The notes under the pieces: generated by a model
What the model was told of the DNA's origin: nothing
The model's input: the letters and a program-made list of their open reading frames with translations, nothing else
The model's database searches: none
Source: Fuerstiella sp.
Lineage (GTDB): Bacteria > Planctomycetota > Planctomycetia > Planctomycetales > Planctomycetaceae
Direction: 5' to 3'
Assembly (NCBI GenBank): GCA_029245955.1
Contig: JAQWOH010000016.1
Coordinates: forward strand, 27,663 to 91,662
Length of the DNA stretch: 64,000 bases
In this document: in pieces, positions 53,337-62,690 of the stretch
How positions within the stretch are numbered: position 1 is the first letter of the stretch
How the letters are laid out: the number at the start of each line of letters is the position of its first letter
Position numbers and translations under genes: made by a program

Positions 53337-54215
53337 CTAGACAGCCGGCGCAGGATCTTTGGTGACAGGATTGCTGAGGGTACCGATGCCCGCAATTGTA
53401 ATCGATACGGAATCGCCGTCCTCAAGGGTGAACTCATCGTCCGGTACGATCCCGGTCCCTGTCATCAGAAAAGTTCCTTCGGGAAATTCGCTTTCGAGAT
53501 AGAGCCAGTTTACCAGATCTTCGAGCGAACGATTCAGCTGGCCCAGATTTGTCGAGCCGTTGAAGACTGCAGCACCATCCCGTTGAATCAGCAACTCAAT
53601 TTCTGTAGTCGGCAGGTCCAGTGGTTCGTCGGCCAGCAGCACGTACGGCCCGAGCCCGGCACACTGACGATAGACTTTGGCCTGCGGCAGATAGAGTGGA
53701 TTTTCTCCCTCAATGTCTCGCGCGGACATATCATTCCCGATGGTATAACCGACAATTTTGCCCTGAGGGTTGATGGCCAGCGTAAATTCGGGCTCCGGCA
53801 CGGACCAGAAGCTGTCCTGCCGAACTCGTACGGGCTCGTCCGGTCCTGAAACCCGCGACGGCGTGGCTTTCATAAACAACTCCGGGCGGTCTGCTTCGTA
53901 CACCTTGTCGTAATGTGACGCACCACTTTCAGATTCCTCCATACGAGCCACCTGGCTGCGTTTGTAGGTCACGCCGGCAGCCCAGACTTCCTGCTGATCG
54001 ATCGGTGCCAGGAACTCAACATCACTATGGGGAATCGGCTTTGTGTCGGGCCGCAGCAGAAATCGAGCCAGTCCCGGTGGATCGTTTGTGTGCAGGATGT
54101 CGCTCAAGGAGTGACATCCGTCAATCTGCGTCAGGTCGAGCGTCTGAATGGTGTCAGCATGGACGACAGCGACAGCAGGTGTACCATCGCTCATTCGGAT
54201 TTTGGCAAGCTTCAC
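53337..54215 (-). CDS. Fumarylacetoacetate hydrolase (FAH)-family protein
   Basis: The FAH fold cleaves C-C bonds of beta-diketo acids or decarboxylates/isomerises related acids, in catabolic pathways. The metal site is visible: VPEPEFTLAI (Glu-x-Glu) and GNDMSARDIEG (Asp), followed by the family end-block FLMTGTGIVPDDEFTLEDGDSV. EVWAAGVTYKRSQVAR precedes it. The relatives are probably 2-keto-3-deoxy-sugar acid type, but the substrate is not evident. The start is a GTG at 54215 with AAGGAT 12 nt upstream. An ATG at codon 8 is the alternative. It lies 61 bp downstream of the RluD-like gene. Confidence 0.9.
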   Translation of the reverse strand: MKLAKIRMSDGTPAVAVVHADTIQTLDLTQIDGCHSLSDILHTNDPPGLARFLLRPDTKPIPHSDVEFLAPIDQQEVWAAGVTYKRSQVARMEESESGASHYDKVYEADRPELFMKATPSRVSGPDEPVRVRQDSFWSVPEPEFTLAINPQGKIVGYTIGNDMSARDIEGENPLYLPQAKVYRQCAGLGPYVLLADEPLDLPTTEIELLIQRDGAAVFNGSTNLGQLNRSLEDLVNWLYLESEFPEGTFLMTGTGIVPDDEFTLEDGDSVSITIAGIGTLSNPVTKDPAPAV

Positions 54216-54276
54216 GGTAAGCGGTCATCCTTCTTTAAAATTAACGCGTCATGGTCGTGCGGGCACCAGCGCAACT

Positions 54277-55341
54277 TCACGCGGCATGTGTTCGCAGGGC
54301 ATTCAGCGTTCGCTGCATGTCTAAGGGTAATGGTGCTTCAAATGTGATCGTTTTTCCACTCACTGGGTGACAAATCGTCAGGCGAAAGGCGTGTAGCGCC
54401 TGTCGAGCGATCAACACTTCCGTGTCAGCAGACTCACCGGTAACCTGGCTTTTGGTGAAATTGCTTTCACCAATGTACTGACGATCTGCCAGGATCGGTG
54501 TACCGATGTGCTGCATATGGACGCGCAGTTGATGAGTGCGCCCAGTGTGCGGGTGCAATTCCATCCATGCATGCCGGGAATATACTTCGGCGGTTCGGTA
54601 AAACGTCACAGCTTCGCGAGACTTTCCTCCGGGTGAGCAAACCATCATCTTCTCGCGAACATGATTGTGCACGCAGACATGAGTACGAATGTGGTCGGAT
54701 TTCAGTTCCGGAATGCCTCGCACAATGGCCCGGTATTCCTTCTTGACCTGACGCTGTTCGAATTGAGAACTGAGTTTCTGGTGAATCTGATTATCTTTGG
54801 CGATCAGGATCACGCCGGTCGTGTCTCGGTCGAGCCGATGCACGATACCCGGTCGATGGCGCCCACCGACGTCGCTCAGCTGATCGAAGTGAAACTGCAG
54901 TGCGGCCGCCAGAGTTCCCGCATAGGTCCCTCGCCCCGGATGCACGACCATGTTCGCTGCCTTGTTCACAACAACCAGGAAATCGTCCTCAAACAAAACC
55001 TCAAGGGGAATGTCTTCCGGCTCAAAGTGACGATTGTCCGCGGGCTGAAGATGAACGTCTATCCGGTCGTTGACTCGCAGACGGCGCGACGGCTTGGACA
55101 GCATACCGTTCAACTGCACCTGTCCGGCATCGATTGCCTTCTGCAGGTGCGCCCGGCTGTGGTTGCCAAACAGACGGCTCAGATAATGATCAAGTCGCCA
55201 CCCGTGCGCCCTGGGTTCGACCGTCAATTGCACCGGACCGGTCTCGTCTGCAGCAATAGAAGAAAACCCCACCGCGTCTTCCGATGGGTTCTCATTGTCC
55301 CCGGATTCCAATCGCTCGGGCGAGCGATTCTGGCGGGTCAT
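54277..55341 (-). CDS. RluA/RluD-family 23S rRNA-type pseudouridine synthase
   Basis: An S4 RNA-binding domain (WRLDHYLSRLFGNHSRAHLQKAIDAG, residues about 48-73) is followed by the synthase domain. The catalytic Asp171 lies in GIVHRLDRDTTGVILIAK. MVVHPGRGTYAGTL, ELHPHTGRTHQLRVHM and the C-terminal FRLTICHPVSGK are all present. RluD-type enzymes modify uridines in large-subunit rRNA. An acidic 40-residue extension precedes the S4 domain. The ATG at 55341 overlaps the stop of the TPR-like membrane gene (ATGA), so translation is coupled. Confidence 0.94.
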   Translation of the reverse strand: MTRQNRSPERLESGDNENPSEDAVGFSSIAADETGPVQLTVEPRAHGWRLDHYLSRLFGNHSRAHLQKAIDAGQVQLNGMLSKPSRRLRVNDRIDVHLQPADNRHFEPEDIPLEVLFEDDFLVVVNKAANMVVHPGRGTYAGTLAAALQFHFDQLSDVGGRHRPGIVHRLDRDTTGVILIAKDNQIHQKLSSQFEQRQVKKEYRAIVRGIPELKSDHIRTHVCVHNHVREKMMVCSPGGKSREAVTFYRTAEVYSRHAWMELHPHTGRTHQLRVHMQHIGTPILADRQYIGESNFTKSQVTGESADTEVLIARQALHAFRLTICHPVSGKTITFEAPLPLDMQRTLNALRTHAA

Positions 55342-56357
55342 TTGTCACCCGCTCCACCTTTATCGGCAGGCTTATCGTCTTCTGCCGGTGCGGCGGCTTT
55401 TTCTGATTCCACGGAATCATCGTCTGCCGCTTCACTGTCGGCCGCTGGTACGTCAGCACGCTTAGCTTCTTCTTTGCTGGTGCTCGTGTTGGGTTTTCCG
55501 TTGCCGTCCGCTTTGGCCTTTGTCGCTTCGGTTGAGTCTTCCGGTTCCGGCTTCTCAGCTGTGACACCCTGCGCTTCTGCTTCCGCCGGAATCGGAGCTT
55601 CCGCATTTCCTGGTTCACCGCCTGTTGTGCCAGCACTTTCAGGAATTGTCAGATTGTGCAGCGACGGCATTTCAGGTACGGCGGGTTGACCTGGCGCGAG
55701 GCCCGGATCGGCCGGCTTCGGATTCAGTTTCTGAAACCATGCATAAAATGATTTGCTTTCGTCACTCTGCAGCTGCGCAACCCGCTCTGCAGCATGTTTT
55801 CTAAAGATGGAGATGGAGGACTCGCCGTCCACGGCCATGTTCTCATCCAACACCCTCTGCCAAGCGGCAACCGCCGCGTTGGTGGTCTGCGGCTGGCCAT
55901 CGCATTGAGTTTCAGCGACGCGAGCCAAACCGATCAGGGCACGTTCACGAACCTTGGCGTCGTCGACATCGCGGCCAGTCAGTTGTTGATAGGCAGCCAT
56001 CGCCTGCTCAAGTTCCTCGATGGCCACTTCGCGATCCGTGAACATTTTGCCAATGGCATTATCCAGCAGGCGGTCTCCCTGGTGAAGTCGAGCCCAGTCG
56101 GCGATGGCAGTCTGGCTGAAGTCTTGGCTGTCGGCGATTTCGCGATAAGCTTCAGGCCCGGTGGCCAGAAGTAAAGCTTTGGAGGCCTGCACGTCCCCCG
56201 ATGATTTCCGCTGCATAAACACAACGACAGCCGCCACCGCGAGCACTGCCGCCAGGGCATAAATCAAAGTGGTGCCGTTTTCAGCAAACCAGGGCTTGGT
56301 GCTGCGGAGGGCACGTTCCAGTTCGGTCTGGTCTCTGCTGGATTCGGATGGCGACAT
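55338..56357 (-). CDS. Single-pass membrane TPR-like protein (YfgM/Ycf-like), Pro/Glu/Ala-rich tail
   Basis: A cytoplasmic N-terminus (ELERALRSTKPWFAENG) leads to one membrane helix (TTLIYALAAVLAVAAVVVFMQ). A helical repeat region follows (EAYREIADSQDFSQTAIADW, AIEELEQAMAAYQQLTGRDV), then a 130-residue disordered acidic tail. The layout resembles YfgM-type proteins, which assist the Sec translocon, but similarity is only in shape. The ATG at 56357 is chosen because it begins the region that looks conserved; 56426 is another option. It ends in an ATGA overlap with the RluD-like gene. Confidence 0.7.
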   Translation of the reverse strand: MSPSESSRDQTELERALRSTKPWFAENGTTLIYALAAVLAVAAVVVFMQRKSSGDVQASKALLLATGPEAYREIADSQDFSQTAIADWARLHQGDRLLDNAIGKMFTDREVAIEELEQAMAAYQQLTGRDVDDAKVRERALIGLARVAETQCDGQPQTTNAAVAAWQRVLDENMAVDGESSISIFRKHAAERVAQLQSDESKSFYAWFQKLNPKPADPGLAPGQPAVPEMPSLHNLTIPESAGTTGGEPGNAEAPIPAEAEAQGVTAEKPEPEDSTEATKAKADGNGKPNTSTSKEEAKRADVPAADSEAADDDSVESEKAAAPAEDDKPADKGGAGDK

Positions 56358-57401
56358 CGGTTCGGACTGTTCGGTTATGGGAGGAGAGGGAAAAGCGGCG
56401 CTGAAGTGGTTCAGCCTCGCAATCATCGTGGAAGTATAGGGACAGGCACGAATTCCGGTCAACCTGTGCCGATTGTTCAATTTCAGACGTGATCGACAAC
56501 ACTGAGGTGCGACGGGGTGGGAATGAGAATTCTTTCACTCGGGAGACGATGGTGGGGGCCGTTTGAGCTGCTGGCTGAATCAGCGACGCTCCATCGTCAC
56601 ATCCAATCAGAGTCCAGGTGCTCCGGATATTTCTTCGACCGTCGGGTTTACGGAGAATTTTTCGTGCAGCTGCTGCTGTATGGGGCGACCTGCAGGGGCT
56701 CTGATTACAGGTTTTGTGCTGATTTCACGAGTGTGGAACAGCCTGTGGCGGGGACACCGACGGCCGTCGCTGACGGAAATGCGAGCCGAGACAACGCTTC
56801 AGAGCGCGATCATGTCTTCTGCAGGGCATACGAAACTAATGTCAGCACCGCTCCGACGCCTGTTCCGGGGACAGGCAGAGACCAACTGGATGTCCACAAA
56901 ATCGCGATTGAGAACCCGATACCACCGAAAATCCGTCCAAAACTGAAAACTGCCCGTCTCGATTGCCTTCGCATACTGCGCGGTGGTCCACTTTGCCTGT
57001 TCGGGAAGATGTTCCTGGATTGGATGACGCAATTGAGAATTGCCTTAGTTTGCGGGGCCATTGGCTGAGGATTCGTGTCGAAGTGGGGGCCGGCAGCAAC
57101 GAACAGGGCATGAAATCCGAAGGAAACGATTGTTCGTGCCAACGTGACGGATGGGCTGATGTGCGATTTGCAATGTATATCTCGCAAGGTTTGCCGAGTC
57201 GTGTCTGCCCGACTCATCCCCCCTGCTGGCGACTTCTGCCGGGAAGGATGTGATCTCCACCAGGATTTTTGTTGCGAAGTCTGTGAAATCGGCGATAAAC
57301 TGACGGAAGAACACACAAATATTTCGTTTGACCACCCGGGCTGAGAGCATCAGTCCTGATTTGAGCCTAATCTCCGGTCAAAACATACAGGAGTTCCACC
57401 G
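56358..57401. other. 1-kb region without a confident gene; possible membrane-protein remnant
   Basis: The plus frame 56517-57068 and the minus frame 56810-57316 are both open. The minus frame includes a membrane-like segment (IFGGIGFSIAILWTSSWSLP, near 56900), but its remaining sequence is poor and no SD precedes it. Neither is recognised. The last 100 bp should hold the promoter for the Gly-rich protein. Confidence 0.35.
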
Positions 57402-58238
57402 ATGCGGATTCGAAACACCACTCTGATCGCGCTGGCTGCAGCGATTTTGTTAAGCCATGCCACTCAGGTCCGTGCAGAATCATCGAAGCGACGACGTGCG
57501 ACATCGCGTCCGATCACCCGTCCCAAATTTGATCCGTCGGCAGAACGCGTTCAATTGTTCTCGGGGATGAAAGAGGGCACTCTGGAATCGAAGGTCATTG
57601 CTATGGGGCCGGAACACGGCAGTGTACTGGTGACCAACACAACCGAAGAGCCTTTGACCGTTGAGTTCCCGAAATCCTTTGTGGTCGTCCACGTGCTGAA
57701 GCAGTTCGGAGGCGGGCAACAGGGTGGAGGATTCGGCGGTGGACAGGGCGGCGGTCAGCAGGGCGGTCAGCAGGGCGGTCAGCAGTCTGGTGGCGGTGGT
57801 CTTGGTGGACAGCAAGGCGGTGGTGGTGGCGGTGGCTTCTTTTCCATTCCACCAGAAAAGACGATCAAGCTGTCATACGTTTCTGCGTGTCTGAACCACG
57901 GCAAACCCGATCCAACCCCGCGAGCCAACTATGCGATCGTGCCAGTCGAAGAATACACGCAGGATCCAGTTCTCAAGGAACTGATCTTAATGGTCGGTAC
58001 GGGACGCCTGGCTCCTCAGGCTGCTCAGGCGGCCGTCTGGAACCGAACGGATAATCTGAGCTGGCAGGAACTGGCAAATAAATTCTCGTATGGAGTTGTG
58101 GGCAACAAAATTCCCTACTTCAACGGTAACGATCTTCGTGCCGCACAGATGATCAGTACAACAGCCGTGGCACGCGTTCGCGAACGCGGCGAGAATCCTG
58201 ATCCTGTGGCGGCTTCGGTTCGAGGTCGTGTGCGCTAA
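57402..58238 (+). CDS. Secreted Gly/Gln-rich planctomycete protein, 278 aa
   Basis: A signal peptide (LIALAAAILLSHATQVRAES) is followed by a basic stretch and a small strand-rich domain (VIAMGPEHGSVLVTNTTEEP). A 55-residue Gly/Gln low-complexity loop comes next. The C-terminal domain is well formed and mostly helical (LKELILMVGTGRLAPQAAQA, SWQELANKFSYGVVGNKIPYF). I recall similar proteins of unknown function in planctomycetes. AGGAG 8-10 nt before the ATG at 57402 supports the start. A strong terminator follows 45 bp after the stop, so it is probably monocistronic. Confidence 0.8.
   Translation: MRIRNTTLIALAAAILLSHATQVRAESSKRRRATSRPITRPKFDPSAERVQLFSGMKEGTLESKVIAMGPEHGSVLVTNTTEEPLTVEFPKSFVVVHVLKQFGGGQQGGGFGGGQGGGQQGGQQGGQQSGGGGLGGQQGGGGGGGFFSIPPEKTIKLSYVSACLNHGKPDPTPRANYAIVPVEEYTQDPVLKELILMVGTGRLAPQAAQAAVWNRTDNLSWQELANKFSYGVVGNKIPYFNGNDLRAAQMISTTAVARVRERGENPDPVAASVRGRVR
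57750..57785 (+). repeat. Three perfect 12-bp tandem repeats in the Gly/Gln region
   Basis: GGCGGTCAGCAG occurs three times head to tail, coding for Gly-Gly-Gln-Gln units. It lies in the low-complexity loop, where copy-number change would keep the frame. Confidence 0.85.
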
Positions 58239-58282
58239 ACACACAACGTCTGTCTGGCACTTATCATTCAGCTGATTCTTAA

Positions 58283-58322
58283 AGGGTGGACTGGCTTTTG
58301 TCAGTCCACCCTGTTTCTTTTT
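58283..58322 (+). terminator. Rho-independent terminator after the Gly/Gln-rich gene
   Basis: AGGGTGGACTG (58283-58293), an 8-nt loop and CAGTCCACCCT (58302-58312) form an 11-bp perfect stem, followed by GTTTCTTTTT. It lies 45 bp after the stop at 58238 and is the clearest intrinsic terminator in the window. Confidence 0.92.
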
Positions 58323-58463
58323 ACCGTGTTGATTTAGTTGACTGGGCTTGGCATCGGGCCGGCGTTCCACTACAGACTGTGCTGTCATCAGCAGGCCGCA
58401 AACACATCGCACACGAACTGTCGGTGCGTGCCGAACAACGATTCTGACAGATTCCGTCGCTCT

Positions 58464-60293
58464 ATGAAATCGCTCCCTGAACAGGTCACCGGAAAGTGGT
58501 TTCTGCTGTCGATCGCGGTTGGTGTTGCTGCCGGGCTGGGTGCGATCATCTTCGACGTTCTGGGACAGGCCGTTTCGCACTATGTACTGGTCAATCTGTC
58601 CGGTTATGCCCCCCCGGGCGCTGCAGGCGAACATCACCTGTTTGACGTCGGGAGCACCCCGTTTTCCTTTGCCGTGCTGCTGGCCGTTCTGACTGTCGGC
58701 GGACTAATTTCCGGCTGCCTGGTCTACACGTTTGCTCCCGAAGCTGAGGGTCACGGTACTGATGCCGCGATTGACACATTTCATCGTAAACGCGGAAATA
58801 TCACTCTACGAGTTGCCGTTGTGAAGACTCTTGCTTCAGCCATTACGCTGGGCACAGCCGGCTCCGGAGGCCGCGAAGGCCCGATCGCTCAGATTGGCGC
58901 ATCACTTGGCTCATGGTTGGGGCAGCGACTGAAACTTTCGGCGCGCGACCGCCGCATTCTCATGGCCGCAGGGATGGGTGCTGGAGTTGGAGCCATTTTT
59001 CGTGCTCCGCTGGCCGGTGCTATTTTTGCCGGTGAGATTCTGTATCGCGACGCCGATCTGGAATCTGACGTGATTGTGCCAACCGCAATTTCCTCGATAC
59101 TTGCCTACTCGATCTATGGCCTGTTTCTTCCCGCTGGACAGACGTTTGATCATGTCTTCGGAGGACTGGCGGGGCATTCTATGCATTCTCTGTCCGAACT
59201 GATTCCCTATGGGATCATGTCGCTGATACTGTCGCTTGTGGGCATTGGCTACATCAAATGTTTTTACGGTGTTCATGATCGGTTTAAGAAAGTTCCCTGT
59301 CCTCCGCATCTGAAACCGGCTCTGGGAGCCGGTCTGGCCGGGTGCGTGGCTGTGGCGTTGTTCTATTCGTGTGGTCAGGATGAGAATCTGCTGGCTGTTC
59401 TGTCGACGGGTTACGGTGTGCTGCAGACAGCATTGCGGTCGCCGGAAGAATTGACAATCAAGATTCTGCTGCTGGTTGGCTTCGTGAAGATCGTGACGAC
59501 GTCGTTAACAATCAGCTCCGGCGGTTCCGGCGGCGTCTTCGGACCATCTATGGTCATTGGCGGATGTGTCGGTGTGGCAACGGGGAAAGTTGTGGAGCAG
59601 TTCTGGTGGGGGCCCATTTCGGCCGGCACATTCGGTGTGGTGGGGATGGCTGGCTTTTTTGCGGGCATCGCGCGAGCTCCCATATCGACCATCATCATGG
59701 TCTCTGAAATGACCGGCAGTTATCAGCTGCTGTTGCCGACGATGTGGGTCTCAACGCTCTGTTTTCTGCTTTGTAACGGACATACACTGTACACCAAACA
59801 GGTTGCATCACGCCTGGAATCACCTGCTCATCGAGGTGACTTCATGGTTGACGTACTTGAAGGTATCAAGGTTGCGGACGTTTACCGTCGGGGGCGGCTC
59901 ATTGAAAATGTTCCCGAGGCGATGCCACTTTCACAAATCGTGAAAGTGCTCAGTCGCACGCATCAGCACTATTTCCCCGTCATGGACAGCGACGATCGAA
60001 TGGTGGGGATCTTCTCAGCGGACGACGTGCGCACGTATATTTACGATGAGACAATCTGGCAACTGGCGGATGCGTCAGATGTGATGACCACGAAATTTCT
60101 GAGTGTATGTCCGGATGACGATCTGAATGTCGCCCTGCAAAAATTCACAGCGTTGAACATCGACGAACTACCGGTGCTGGATCCTGGTGAAGAGGGAAAG
60201 CTCGTGGGCATGCTGCGTCGCAAAGAATCGATCGGCGCCTACAACCGACAACTGGCAAGTCGACAGGAGGCCGCACGTGAAGAAAGTGAATAG
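58464..60293 (+). CDS. ClC-family chloride channel/transporter with C-terminal CBS pair
   Basis: About 440 residues of membrane helices carry the ClC selectivity motifs: GSGGREGPIAQ with the gating Glu138, and SGGSGGVFGPSM. Two CBS domains follow (AMPLSQIVKVLSRTHQHYFPVMDSDDRMVG, and VALQKFTALNIDELPVLD, read in parts), which usually bind adenine nucleotides and regulate gating. In the APLAG segment the sequence is FAGEILYRD. Aligned with E. coli ClC (FIIEEMR), the internal proton Glu203 position is Ile, which favours channel-like or altered coupling. The ATG at 58464 begins the first conserved stretch and has no SD. The longer frame from 58338 is not used. Confidence 0.93.
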   Translation: MKSLPEQVTGKWFLLSIAVGVAAGLGAIIFDVLGQAVSHYVLVNLSGYAPPGAAGEHHLFDVGSTPFSFAVLLAVLTVGGLISGCLVYTFAPEAEGHGTDAAIDTFHRKRGNITLRVAVVKTLASAITLGTAGSGGREGPIAQIGASLGSWLGQRLKLSARDRRILMAAGMGAGVGAIFRAPLAGAIFAGEILYRDADLESDVIVPTAISSILAYSIYGLFLPAGQTFDHVFGGLAGHSMHSLSELIPYGIMSLILSLVGIGYIKCFYGVHDRFKKVPCPPHLKPALGAGLAGCVAVALFYSCGQDENLLAVLSTGYGVLQTALRSPEELTIKILLLVGFVKIVTTSLTISSGGSGGVFGPSMVIGGCVGVATGKVVEQFWWGPISAGTFGVVGMAGFFAGIARAPISTIIMVSEMTGSYQLLLPTMWVSTLCFLLCNGHTLYTKQVASRLESPAHRGDFMVDVLEGIKVADVYRRGRLIENVPEAMPLSQIVKVLSRTHQHYFPVMDSDDRMVGIFSADDVRTYIYDETIWQLADASDVMTTKFLSVCPDDDLNVALQKFTALNIDELPVLDPGEEGKLVGMLRRKESIGAYNRQLASRQEAAREESE

Positions 60294-60370
60294 CACTTTG
60301 GGCGTCTGGTTCAGCACTGCGTCCGCGCGGGCGAGCTGCTGAGTCTGTGGACTTCGACCAGGCCTGTCTG

Positions 60371-61786
60371 CTAGCTCAATACGCCGCTGATGGGGGGACT
60401 GCCGGTCATCAGGCGAACCAGGTCCACCGGCAGACGTTGTTCAAGTCGTAGTCTGCCAAGGTCGAACAGGGAATGAAAAACTGTGGCCAGAAGATTGTCG
60501 ATATGCCATGGTTCAGATTGCGGCTTCGCTGCATCCGTGGTCGATTGACCGATCACGGCACCGGGATTCGTACCGCCACCGTAGAACAGCAATGGCGCCA
60601 GCCCTCCCCAGTGGTCACGACCACCGCGAGCATTAATTCGGGGGGTCCGTCCCATCTCCCCGCAACAGACTACCAGTACCTTGTCACGCAAACCACGGGC
60701 TTCAAGGTCGTCAATGAAAGCGCTCAGAGCATGGTCCAGTGGATTGCCCATGTAACGCATGCCCTCTTCCACCGTCGCGTTGTTCGCGTCGGCGTGCATG
60801 TCCCAGACAAAATTTGTAGTGACCGTGACAAAGCCGCAGCCGCGTTCCACCAGACGGCGGGACATCAGCAGAAGTTTTCCCAGAGTTTTGGCATTGTCCA
60901 CATAGTTGTTGTAGTTGTTCCAGCGGCGACTGATGCGATCAGGAGGGAGCAGGGGAGCAGTGTCATAACGCCGCAACATCTCCGGGCTCTCGTGAGAAAG
61001 ATCGAACGCCTCAGCGGCGCCGCCCACGATCGTGTCGAACGCCTGTTGCCGGAACTGATCGACTCCTTCCAGCATCCCGGACGCATCAGCTTCGCGTTTC
61101 AGCAGGTCGAGACTGGCCAGCAGCTGCTGACGATTGTCCATACGATCAACAGGAAGGTTAAGTTGCATGCTTTCCTGAAACGGACCGCCACTGCCTGGAA
61201 CAAACGGGCTGTAAGCGCTGCCCAGCGATCCGGTGCTGTCGAATCGTCCAAAATTCATGTTGGCGGGCTGCCGTTCAGAATCCACAGAGCGCGGAAACAA
61301 CGTCACATTTGTCGGCATGCCGTTGGACGGATTCGTGGTTCCGGCAACGCGAGAATAGATGGAGCCTATGGAAGCCTTGCGGGACGCGTCCGATACCACA
61401 GGTTTGATGTCGTGATTTCCGTTGCCCGTCGTAAATGATCTGACGACGGTGAACTTGTCTGACCGTTCAGCGAGCCGTTCAAACGTGCCACCAAACGTTA
61501 TGCCCGGCGTTTGCGTCGACACCTCTCCCGTCGCGCTGCGAATCCCGGCTGGTGCGGTCATCTTCGGATCGAAGGTTTCGATCTGGCTGGGACCGCCATG
61601 CAGAAACAGGAACACGACGGAACGTTCTTTCAGTACTGCCGGCGACGATGCGGCCACAGCCAGCTGGTCTGCCAGACCACAGCCCCCCAGCGCACCAATC
61701 TGCATCATCGCCCCGCGACGTGACGATCTGTTGTTGAACAAAGACAACACCCGCTGCCCCCCAATGGAATTCAGACGCTGTGCCAT
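60371..61786 (-). CDS. Secreted DUF1501 protein
   Basis: A long N-region with paired arginines (NNRSSRRGAMMQIGALGGCG) looks like a Tat signal. The DUF1501 domain follows (sulfatase/alkaline-phosphatase superfamily): SVVFLFLHGGPSQIETFDPK, FTVVRSFTTGNGNHD, and the end-block VVCCGEMGRTPRINARGGRDHWGG. DUF1501 proteins are hugely expanded in planctomycetes, usually paired with a DUF1553 or DUF1549 gene, which is not seen here. Their function is uncertain. The ATG at 61786 has GAGTGAGG upstream; the frame to 61885 is an overextension. The convergent ClC gene ends 78 bp away. Confidence 0.9.
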   Translation of the reverse strand: MAQRLNSIGGQRVLSLFNNRSSRRGAMMQIGALGGCGLADQLAVAASSPAVLKERSVVFLFLHGGPSQIETFDPKMTAPAGIRSATGEVSTQTPGITFGGTFERLAERSDKFTVVRSFTTGNGNHDIKPVVSDASRKASIGSIYSRVAGTTNPSNGMPTNVTLFPRSVDSERQPANMNFGRFDSTGSLGSAYSPFVPGSGGPFQESMQLNLPVDRMDNRQQLLASLDLLKREADASGMLEGVDQFRQQAFDTIVGGAAEAFDLSHESPEMLRRYDTAPLLPPDRISRRWNNYNNYVDNAKTLGKLLLMSRRLVERGCGFVTVTTNFVWDMHADANNATVEEGMRYMGNPLDHALSAFIDDLEARGLRDKVLVVCCGEMGRTPRINARGGRDHWGGLAPLLFYGGGTNPGAVIGQSTTDAAKPQSEPWHIDNLLATVFHSLFDLGRLRLEQRLPVDLVRLMTGSPPISGVLS

Positions 61787-62071
61787 GAACCTCACTCGGG
61801 AACAACAGGCACAGGTTGCGTCGCTTACAAATTGTCCCAAATTATGCCGTCGGAAGCAACGCTTCTTCAGTCGGCTGCCGCACAAGGACTGAAGGTTTCA
61901 GTGTTGCCACAGGAGGCTGCTCGGGGTATTCGTGAGTCAGGCATTTCGAGCCGCGTGTCCAACACCGCAGTCGCCGCAGCGGACCCTGCACGGCTGACAC
62001 GTCGACGAGACGCTGGCATACTCCTGTATCAAGCGTCAGGGCTACCGTGCCAGATCAGGGAACGTTGGTTT

Positions 62072-62185
62072 CTACGGAACTCGAAGGGAAGCACCGCAGG
62101 CTTTGCAGGGCAGTTTGCGGCCGGCGTGGGCATCGCGCATTCGATACTCTTTGCCACAACGTCGACATGCCACAATCAGACTCAT
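62072..62185 (-). CDS. Zinc-ribbon microprotein, 37 aa
   Basis: An SD (CAGGAGATAG) precedes the ATG at 62185. The peptide contains two Cys-x-x-Cys knuckles, CRRCGKEY and CKACGASL, 17 residues apart from first Cys to first Cys (with YRMRDAHAGRKLP between them), and ends after LRVP. This is the short zinc-ribbon pattern that planctomycetes often place at the N-terminus of larger proteins; here it stands alone. It probably binds one zinc. It could be a truncated relic of a longer protein, but the SD and the stop look deliberate. Confidence 0.65.
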   Translation of the reverse strand: MSLIVACRRCGKEYRMRDAHAGRKLPCKACGASLRVP

Positions 62186-62690
62186 CTGCTATCTCCTGGC
62201 GGACCGAGACAGGAATTCCCTCATCTGGTCCGGATTCCCATTGGAAACGATTTAGTATGAGTGAATGGAACTCAATGAATAGTGTTCATTTGCGCAGTGC
62301 CGACATCCGAGGCAAACAAACACATAGGCCATAAACGCATCCGTCAGTGTTCTTCTGGTGTCCATTCGAAACTTTGGGATCACTAAACCCATCTAAGAGG
62401 CCTGACCCCTTTGATGCTTTCCGGCGTTGAGACTCTCATTTCTTCTGGATCATTTCAACCACGGCATTCCAATACGTCGAGTACTCCCTTCAAGGAGCAC
62501 GGCCCCCGTGCCTGTTTCGCAATCCTAAAAGACCGGGCACTGACGAAGTCAGTCGCACACATCAGCATCAATCGTCGGTACCACCCTGCCACCATGTCCT
62601 AAGCTACTGAGGCAGTTGTTTAAGTTGTTCTTCCGAATTGACTGCCGATATTGCAACTCCATTCGGAATCATATGACATTCCTCAAGGGG
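62186..62690. other. Intergenic with a REP-like GGGGTCAGGCCTCTT motif
   Basis: About 505 bp. AAGAGGCCTGACCCCTTTG lies near 62396-62414. Such GGGGTCAGGCCTC strings are common dispersed repeats near REP-associated transposases, but no transposase gene is here. The open frame at 62411-62602 is not recognised. Confidence 0.35.

Noticed and set aside
54661..55689. 342-codon plus-strand open frame
   Set aside because: Antisense to the RluD-like and TPR-like genes; the low-complexity C-terminus is the reverse of the acidic tail.
62396..62414. GGGGTCAGGCCTCTT string as evidence for an insertion sequence
   Set aside because: No transposase or terminal repeats nearby; kept only as a possible REP-like element.
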